Of a stretch of DNA of 10,743 nucleotides, positions 5,452 to 10,743 are shown in pieces. The notes below the pieces were generated by a model. The model was not told the origin of the DNA. It saw only the letters and a program-made list of their open reading frames with translations, and did no database searches. Within the stretch, counting starts at the first letter, position 1. Each line of letters opens with the position of its first letter. Origin of the DNA: Candidatus Nomurabacteria bacterium (GTDB taxonomy: Bacteria > Patescibacteriota > Minisyncoccia > Phycocordibacterales > UBA1006); contig CALRGS010000014.1 of assembly GCA_943357975.1 (NCBI GenBank), positions 1 to 10,743 on the forward strand, in the 5' to 3' direction. The position numbers and the translations under genes are program-made.

Positions 5452-6601
5452 ATCGTGTTTTTGTAATGTCTTTAGCTACCAGAATTCCCATAAAGCAGAT
5501 AACCCCAAGTACTATGTAGAGCGTCCACAGGGGGGCAAATTTGAGGATTACAGAGGCGAGGAGCGGGGCAATGATATAGGCAAATGGGTAGGTATTTCTA
5601 AAGAATCCAATAGACCCAGTATCCTCATGATTTACTCTTCGGAAAAAATAAGACTCAGTAGAAACTTCGATAATACTTGCGCCAATACGTGTTAGGAATA
5701 ATGTTGCGGCAAGTGCCCAGAAGGTCATAACTGGCGCCTTGGCTACAAAGAGTGTTGCCGTTCCAATAATAACAAGCCCAGTAATCATAAGGCCTCGTTC
5801 AATACGAAATCTATCGGCAATCTTTCCTATAAGGTATTCCGAAAGTACGAAGGCTGAAAGCATGATGGTAAACAATCGTCCGATAACATCCCAATGAATA
5901 CCGAGGTGCTCATGAAGGTAAATAGGTGTGTAGATAACCATCCAGCAATAGAAGAATTGGAGGATGAAGTTAATACAAAATACCGCACTAAAGTCTGGAT
6001 GACGGAGGAATTTTTTAGCAAGGCCGAGGATATTTGCTTTGGATGCATGAGTGTGAGTAATACTTGGTAATACGAATGCAATGATAATAAACACAGGAAC
6101 CAGTATCATTGCTGAAAGTGAATAGAGTGCCGTGAAGCCGAGTCGATCCATGAGGAATCCACCAATAATCGGTGCGCACATAAACGCCATACTCAACACC
6201 GTGAGGTATACACCACGAACAACACCCTGGTTACTGTTTTCAGACCAGTGTTCGATAATGATATCAAGCCCTAAGTAAATACAGGTGTTGAATGCAAAAT
6301 AAATAACGAATGATATGGCAATGAGTAGAATATTATTTGATAAAATAAACCCCAGAATACTTCCAATGCTTACAAAGATCATAAACCCAAGGATCCTGCT
6401 GGTACCGTAGCGATTGATTAATTTGGGGACCGTGTACAATCCTAAGACAGCAATGATTGCTGATGCTGCGTACAAGAGTCCAATGAATGATTCTGGTACT
6501 TTGCTCGCAAGGAATGAAGAGTTTATATACGAAACAAGAGCGATATGAAACGTTAACAAAAATCCAGCCAAGTAAGTTGTTCTCAAAATAGAGCGATGCA
6601 T
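5450..6601 (-). CDS. Major facilitator superfamily (MFS) transporter
   Basis: The 383-residue protein has about twelve hydrophobic helices and the two-half MFS layout. The helix 2-3 loop reads PKLINRYGTSRILG (59-72), a variant of motif A. The matching loop in the second half reads GKIADRFRIERG (259-270), which keeps the DR pair. APIIGGFLMDRLG (143-155) lies in the helix 5 region. It should act in the cytoplasmic membrane as a secondary carrier; the substrate cannot be read from the sequence. A longer frame starts at 6694, but it would translate a hairpin repeat as its first residues (SPCPLLKRGG). The ATG at 6601 gives a normal MFS start and lies exactly where a TATAAT box predicts the mRNA to begin. 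That choice makes the transcript leaderless. Confidence 0.88.
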   Translation of the reverse strand: MHRSILRTTYLAGFLLTFHIALVSYINSSFLASKVPESFIGLLYAASAIIAVLGLYTVPKLINRYGTSRILGFMIFVSIGSILGFILSNNILLIAISFVIYFAFNTCIYLGLDIIIEHWSENSNQGVVRGVYLTVLSMAFMCAPIIGGFLMDRLGFTALYSLSAMILVPVFIIIAFVLPSITHTHASKANILGLAKKFLRHPDFSAVFCINFILQFFYCWMVIYTPIYLHEHLGIHWDVIGRLFTIMLSAFVLSEYLIGKIADRFRIERGLMITGLVIIGTATLFVAKAPVMTFWALAATLFLTRIGASIIEVSTESYFFRRVNHEDTGSIGFFRNTYPFAYIIAPLLASVILKFAPLWTLYIVLGVICFMGILVAKDITKTR

Positions 6602-6607
6602 GGTGAA

Positions 6608-6616
6608 ATTATAACA
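6608..6616 (-). promoter_or_regulatory. Extended -10 promoter giving a leaderless MFS mRNA
   Basis: On the - strand TGT is followed by a perfect TATAAT (6613-6608). Six bases separate the box from the ATG, so the predicted first transcribed base is the A of the start codon (6601). There is no recognisable -35, but the DNA just upstream is A/T-rich (AAAAATATTTTT at 6618-6629). Confidence 0.7.
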
Positions 6617-6643
6617 TAAAAATATTTTTTCATGGTTCGGAAA

Positions 6644-6704
6644 GCCCCCTCTTTTTAAGAGGGGGCAAGGGGACACTTGTGCAAAGCCTGACACGCGAAG
6701 CGTG
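6644..6704. repeat. Double-hairpin intergenic repeat (REP/MITE-like)
   Basis: Two GC-rich hairpins stand in an AT-rich gap between the RNase J and MFS genes. The first is a perfect 10-bp stem, GCCCCCTCTT (6644-6653) with AAGAGGGGGC (6657-6666), loop TTT. The second is CACGC (6692-6696) with GCGTG (6700-6704), loop GAA. The block continues as ACTGGGGGAG right up to the RNase J stop codon at 6717-6715. Elements of this look are known as dispersed repeats in bacterial genomes, including CPR; only one copy is present here. It may also stop or protect the RNase J transcript, although no proper T-run follows. Confidence 0.65.
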
Positions 6705-6714
6705 ACTGGGGGAG

Positions 6715-8721
6715 TTATAATGAAACAATGGCTACCATGACAATCGGCTTCTTACCAATTTTCTGTAATAGGAATCGTTCAATTTTCTCGACAAGTTCTT
6801 CCTTCAGTTCATCAAGTGAATAACCGGGATCAATCGTTCGTTCCTCGATAACTTTCTTTACCAAGCCGCGAACCTTGTGGAATAATTCCTGATTCTCACG
6901 AATATAGACGAATCCTCGAGAGAAAATATCAGGAGATTTTTTCAACTGACCTGTCTTTTCATCAATAACTGCGAATACGTTGAATACTCCAGATTCAAGG
7001 AGGAGTTTGCGATCACGTAGTACCACTTCCTGAAGTACTCCAACTTGGCCACCTTCCACCGTAATAGTCTCATGAGGGGCTCGTACCGGGAGGAGTACCA
7101 TTTCAGTCGCCTTGTTTCTGAATTCAATGATAGTCCCGTTTCCTTGTGGGATAATCACCCGATCACGAGAAACTCCTAGATTTTCAACAAGGTCTCGGTG
7201 CATCATGAGTCGTGCATAGTTTCCGTGTACCGGCATGAAGTATTTATACTTGAGTTGCTTATGTACCCATTCAAGCTCTCCTCGTTTACCGTGTCCTGAT
7301 GCGTGTACATCTGAATCGTAGTACGTAATAATCTTTGGATCCTTGCGATACAGGGCGTCTTTTAATGAATCAACCGTCGATTCATTTCCTGGAATAACTG
7401 ATGAGGAGAAGATGATGGTGTCAGTCTTCTCGAGTTTCAAGAACTTATGAGTTCCTTTTGAAACACGGTCAAGGATTGAATATTGCTCACCTTGTCCTCC
7501 AGTTACCAACATCATGATTTTATTTGCTGGATACTTGTGCATATCTTCAACACCAACAATGTGATCAAAATTGGTAAGGTTCAAGTGTTTTACAATAGCC
7601 ATGTTTGTTTTCATTGAGCGTCCTTCGATAACCACCACACGTCCATATCGTTTCGCACTATTCAAGAATTCGATAATACGTTCTACTTGTGATGCAAATG
7701 TCGCAATAAGGAGTCGTCCTTTAGTGTCGCGAATAAGCTTGTCTACCGTATCAGCTACAATTCGTTCAGAAATAGTCCAACCCGGCTTATCAATACCTGT
7801 CGAATCGAGGGTCATTAACAGAAGTTCTCGATTTTTGAACATCTCATACTTGGCATATTCTTCATCGGTTGCAACGCCCTCATTATTTTCTACACGAATA
7901 TCTCCAGTAGACACAATGTCTCCATAAGGTGTTTCAATCATAACTCCTGCAGAGTCTGGAATGGCGTGAGTCACATCGAAGAATCGTATCTTAAGGTCTT
8001 CAGATACTGGGATTGCTCCATCTCCTCGTTCAACAATTTTAATATTGAGTTCAGGGAGGTGAGGATATTCTTCGTGACGCTTTTTAATCAAGAGGGCTCC
8101 GAATTCCATGGTATAGATCGGCGGATTTCCAAGAGATTCCATTACGAATGATAAGGCTCCGATATGGTCCAAGTGTCCGTGCGTAATAGCAAGTCCCTTG
8201 ATCATATGTTTTCGTTCTTCGAGATATTTCGTATTAGGAATCATGAAGTCAATACCCGGGGTGTTTTCGTCGGTGAATTCAAATCCGGCATCAATTACCA
8301 TAATCTGATCCTTGTATTCGACAGCCATCATGTTAATTCCTCCAATTTTTTCTACTCCTCCGATAACAATTACGCGAATATCGCCCGAAACGAGTGGTGG
8401 AAGTACATCGTCATGTTTTTGGCGCTGTGGGCGGTCTCCATCGTTGAATCGAGGTCGATGAGCGTTTCCTTGGGGGCGTCGATTATTTCCACGATCAAAT
8501 CGCTTGGCATGGAAACCATCTCGCGATCGTGCGGGTGGTGTAGATGGGGTTTGTCCTACGATGCTGTGAGGCGAAGCAGGTTGGGGCATTGCAATACGAT
8601 CGAGTGCTTGCTCAATAGAATGTAATGACGTGTCCTTACGGTACACATAGGTTCGCTGGCTGTTTTTCTTTTGAAATTCACCATGATGACCTCCGCTCGA
8701 GTTATTTGGGTCTGTGTTCAT
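6715..8721 (-). CDS. rnj: Ribonuclease J with a long disordered N-terminus
   Basis: RNase J is a cytoplasmic 5'-3' exonuclease and endonuclease of the beta-CASP metallo-beta-lactamase family, central to mRNA decay and rRNA processing. The 668-residue protein has all expected metal ligands: HGHLDH (181-186), His252 in THAIPDS, Asp274 in STGD, and His499 in MPVHG. The beta-CASP motif SGHG is at 475-478. The core begins near residue 113 and a C-terminal domain covers about 570-668. The first 110 residues are an extra region rich in Arg, Asn, Gly, Pro and Gln, basic in its second half and probably disordered; Bacillus RNase J1 lacks it. The ATG at 8721 follows an A/T-rich stretch (TATTAATTATAAC) that could hold the promoter. 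No Shine-Dalgarno sequence is near the start. Confidence 0.96.
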   Translation of the reverse strand: MNTDPNNSSGGHHGEFQKKNSQRTYVYRKDTSLHSIEQALDRIAMPQPASPHSIVGQTPSTPPARSRDGFHAKRFDRGNNRRPQGNAHRPRFNDGDRPQRQKHDDVLPPLVSGDIRVIVIGGVEKIGGINMMAVEYKDQIMVIDAGFEFTDENTPGIDFMIPNTKYLEERKHMIKGLAITHGHLDHIGALSFVMESLGNPPIYTMEFGALLIKKRHEEYPHLPELNIKIVERGDGAIPVSEDLKIRFFDVTHAIPDSAGVMIETPYGDIVSTGDIRVENNEGVATDEEYAKYEMFKNRELLLMTLDSTGIDKPGWTISERIVADTVDKLIRDTKGRLLIATFASQVERIIEFLNSAKRYGRVVVIEGRSMKTNMAIVKHLNLTNFDHIVGVEDMHKYPANKIMMLVTGGQGEQYSILDRVSKGTHKFLKLEKTDTIIFSSSVIPGNESTVDSLKDALYRKDPKIITYYDSDVHASGHGKRGELEWVHKQLKYKYFMPVHGNYARLMMHRDLVENLGVSRDRVIIPQGNGTIIEFRNKATEMVLLPVRAPHETITVEGGQVGVLQEVVLRDRKLLLESGVFNVFAVIDEKTGQLKKSPDIFSRGFVYIRENQELFHKVRGLVKKVIEERTIDPGYSLDELKEELVEKIERFLLQKIGKKPIVMVAIVSL

Positions 8722-8766
8722 ATAGTTATAATTAATAGTTTGTAATAAAATCCGTTTCTCTCCGGA

Positions 8767-8804
8767 ATAGATACTCCAACACTTTTAATAATTGGAGTAT
8801 CTAT
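8767..8804. repeat. Perfect 13-bp inverted repeat upstream of rnj
   Basis: ATAGATACTCCAA (8767-8779) is the exact reverse complement of 8792-8804, with a 12-base loop between. It lies in the 106-base gap between the solute-binding protein stop and the rnj start, about 45 bases before the rnj ATG. Neither strand has a T-run after it, so it is not a standard intrinsic terminator. It could be an operator, a leader hairpin of rnj, or a 3' stabilising hairpin of the upstream operon. Confidence 0.7.
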
Positions 8805-8827
8805 CTAAAGACAAGTGTCCTGAGAGG

Positions 8828-10504
8828 TTATTGTACTAGTCCGCTCCATACTCGATCAGTAAGCACATACCATCTATATACTAATGCAAATCGATCATCT
8901 GTATCAGTAATAGGGGGCACGACAACATGATGAATTCGATTATTTACTAAGTAAATAAAATCTGGGGCATAGAGGAATGCAACAGGTGCATCCTTGGCAA
9001 GTTCCTGAGTAATACTGGTATAAAGTCCAGCACGCTTTTCAAGGTTGGTCTCTTTGATCGCTTGTTCAAGGAGACTGTCAACATGCTTGTTGGTATAGCC
9101 AGTAATATTCAATCCAGGATCAGTTTTCTGTGATGAGTGCCAGAATGCATAGATATCAGTGTCATGACGGATGATTTGTCCAAACAAGAGGGCTTGGAAG
9201 TCTCGTCCACGGATAACATGTTCGTTTAATGTTCCGATTTCAAACACCTTGATATCAACATGCACGCCAATAGTTGCATACATATCAGCAATGAGGCGAG
9301 CCGATGATTCAAGTTCAGGAGTATTGGCTGTGGACAATGAAAATGTAAGAACCAGCTTTTCCTTACCAATGGTTTTTTCGCGAAGCCCTGTTGCAGAGTT
9401 TAATTTCCATCCCGCAGCATCAAGTGTTTTTATCGCAAGAGTTTTCTGTGTTTCATAATCAGCAGGCGAAGTATCAATTGATTGTGGCAAGGGGCCATGG
9501 AGAGGGTTTGCGTAATCATTAAATACTGCATGGGTGATCGCAGTTTTATCAACCGCAAGGTTGAGTGCGCGAATTACAGCGGGGTCACTGAATGCCTTGT
9601 TCTTGTTTTGATTGAAGAATATTCCGAATACTCGAGGGAGGGGGTTGGTGATAGCTGTAGTGGATCCGTTTACTAGTGTCGCAGTATCTTTGGCATCAAC
9701 TCCGGAAATTCCATCAATCTGATCTCGACGGTAGGCATCATATCCATCAGTTTTATTGAGAAGACATAGGATGATAAGATTCTCTATAAATGGTTTGCCG
9801 AGAACAAATCTTTTGAATGAGGTAAGGTTATAAGTTTCAGGAATGCCAATCTTGTTTCGAGTCAAGATATCCATTTTGTAGGGACCTGATCCAATAGGTT
9901 CTGTATTGTACTTGCTCATTTGCCACGATTCGATGGGAATATTTTTCCAAATATGCTCAGGAAGAATTCCTAGAGTTAATTGTGATAAAAATCCAGCGTA
10001 TGGTTTTTGAAGGGTGAAGAGTACGGTAGTATCATCAATCGCTGTTGCAGAAACTCCATCCCAAGCAACTCGCAGAGGACTCTTGAGGGTTGGATCGCCA
10101 ATCTTCTCAACAGTGAATGCTACATCGCTCGCAGTGAGCTTCTCCCCATCATGGAAGAAGATTTTTGGTTTGAGGTGAACCGTATAAGTTTTCCCGTCTG
10201 CTGAGATATCCCAAGATTCTGCAAGATCAGGAATGATGGTCCCATTTTCTCCGAGACGTACCAACCCACTATAGATAAGTGTAGATAAGTCATGATCGGC
10301 ATCAGAATTTGCAAGGATGGGATTGATAAACCGAGGACTTCCCACAATGCTTTCCGTATAGGTCCCACCAAAACGGGGAACAATGGTAGTAAAATGATTT
10401 GAAAGAGTTACGAGTCCGCTAAAAATTCCAATAATAAAAACAACCAACGAAAGTATAAAAACAGTGCGCTCCTTCATCGAGAAATGTGCAATGATTCGTA
10501 TCAT
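8828..10504 (-). CDS. Membrane-anchored family-5 solute-binding protein (peptide ABC type)
   Basis: This is a 558-residue extracellular binding protein of the OppA/DppA type (SBP_bac_5), normally the substrate receptor of a peptide or nickel ABC importer. The family signature is clear around residues 94-133: LAESWDISADGKTYTVHLK, then FFHDGEKLTASDVAFTVEKI. PIGSGPYKM lies further on (about 203-211). The N-terminus has one hydrophobic helix (about 14-35) after a basic start and no lipobox Cys, so the protein is anchored by an uncleaved helix rather than by lipid. It begins 27 bases after secG, with no terminator between them, and is probably cotranscribed with it. No permease or ATPase gene is present in the window, so partner subunits would have to be encoded elsewhere. 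An alternative start at Met10 would keep the membrane helix. Confidence 0.92.
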   Translation of the reverse strand: MIRIIAHFSMKERTVFILSLVVFIIGIFSGLVTLSNHFTTIVPRFGGTYTESIVGSPRFINPILANSDADHDLSTLIYSGLVRLGENGTIIPDLAESWDISADGKTYTVHLKPKIFFHDGEKLTASDVAFTVEKIGDPTLKSPLRVAWDGVSATAIDDTTVLFTLQKPYAGFLSQLTLGILPEHIWKNIPIESWQMSKYNTEPIGSGPYKMDILTRNKIGIPETYNLTSFKRFVLGKPFIENLIILCLLNKTDGYDAYRRDQIDGISGVDAKDTATLVNGSTTAITNPLPRVFGIFFNQNKNKAFSDPAVIRALNLAVDKTAITHAVFNDYANPLHGPLPQSIDTSPADYETQKTLAIKTLDAAGWKLNSATGLREKTIGKEKLVLTFSLSTANTPELESSARLIADMYATIGVHVDIKVFEIGTLNEHVIRGRDFQALLFGQIIRHDTDIYAFWHSSQKTDPGLNITGYTNKHVDSLLEQAIKETNLEKRAGLYTSITQELAKDAPVAFLYAPDFIYLVNNRIHHVVVPPITDTDDRFALVYRWYVLTDRVWSGLVQ

Positions 10505-10531
10505 AATTTTTTGATTAAAGAGAATAAGATC

Positions 10532-10743
10532 TTAGCGAAGTACCAATGGAAGGATTGCAGAAACTGTAAAAAGAACCGAGATAACAATGGTTGCAGTAAA
10601 GAGGAATTTTTCAGCTCCGCGTCGCGCGAAGTAGGTCATATTGCTTGCACTCCCACCCAAAGCACCCTCGATTCCGTCAGCACTTCGCTGTAAGAGGACG
10701 AGTCCAATGAGTAGTATTGAAAGCACTAGCTGTATCCATGGCA
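10532..10743 (-). CDS. secG: Preprotein translocase subunit SecG, 5' end cut by the window edge
   Basis: SecG is the small auxiliary membrane subunit of the SecYEG channel. The visible 69 residues show both helices, with VLSILLIGLVLLQ at the start and FLFTATIVISVLFTVSAILPLVL at the end. Between them is the family's Gly-rich loop, GIEGALGGSAS. The frame is open to the last base of the window and reads PWIQ before VLSILL, as in other SecG proteins. The GTG at 10726 is therefore inside the gene, and the true start lies beyond 10743. The stop is followed after 27 bases by the solute-binding protein gene on the same strand. Confidence 0.9.
   Translation of the reverse strand, partial: PWIQLVLSILLIGLVLLQRSADGIEGALGGSASNMTYFARRGAEKFLFTATIVISVLFTVSAILPLVLR

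Noticed and set aside
6602..6694. N-terminal extension of the MFS transporter from an ATG at 6694
   Set aside because: It translates the double-hairpin repeat and crosses the TATAAT box; the ATG at 6601 gives a normal transporter start.
8164..8625. A 153-codon + strand frame opposite rnj
   Set aside because: It lies entirely within the coding region of RNase J, has no promoter and has an unconvincing composition; it is an antisense shadow.
6670..8820. Inverted 10-mer GGACACTTGT (6671-6680 and, as reverse complement, 8811-8820) flanking rnj
   Set aside because: Shared 10-mers are expected many times by chance in a window of this size, and the flanking bases do not extend the match.
10724..10726. 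GTG at 10726 as the start of SecG
   Set aside because: The frame continues upstream as PWIQ, which fits SecG, so the true start is outside the window.
1..10743. CRISPR arrays, tRNA or rRNA genes, transposases, toxin-antitoxin or defence modules
   Set aside because: I looked for direct repeat arrays, cloverleaf-like stretches and the relevant protein motifs and saw none; all larger frames are explained by other families.

Overview
The window reads as housekeeping DNA from a small-genome, AT-rich bacterium, most likely a member of the Patescibacteria/CPR (Parcubacteria-like). This is an inference. It rests on a short archaeal-type prolyl-tRNA synthetase, RNase J with a long disordered N-terminus, a membrane-anchored family-5 solute-binding protein behind secG, compact spacing, little sign of Shine-Dalgarno sequences, and a hairpin repeat of the CCCCCTCTT..AAGAGGGGG kind. 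The genetic code is standard: long genes run without in-frame TGA, and all eleven well-supported genes end in TAA.

Layout. Positions 1-1170 hold small unrecognised genes on the + strand: a doubtful 33-residue hydrophobic peptide, a 138-residue lipoprotein and a 115-residue three-helix membrane protein. Each is followed by a hairpin terminator and then by the same 11-base motif ATTTGTAAAAA. Next come proS (to 2708) and a bidirectional terminator. A 64-residue membrane protein lies on the - strand, with a consensus -35/-10 promoter that is back to back with the mreB promoter. mreB, mreC and a small serine hydrolase form a tight + strand operon (3069-5423) ending at a terminator shared with the convergent MFS transporter gene. 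The rest is on the - strand. Read in transcription order it is secG (cut by the window edge), a family-5 solute-binding protein, RNase J, a double-hairpin repeat, and an MFS transporter whose promoter predicts a leaderless mRNA.

Functionally the window covers translation (ProRS), cell shape (MreB/MreC), RNA turnover (RNase J), protein export (SecG), and transport or surface functions (SBP5, MFS, lipoprotein, small membrane proteins). I see no CRISPR array, rRNA, tRNA, transposase, phage gene or defence system. The points most worth checking are the repeated terminator-motif-promoter modules, the eroded zinc site of ProRS, the evidence for SD-less and leaderless starts, the promoter-driven small membrane gene, and the hydrolase in the slot where mreD is often found.
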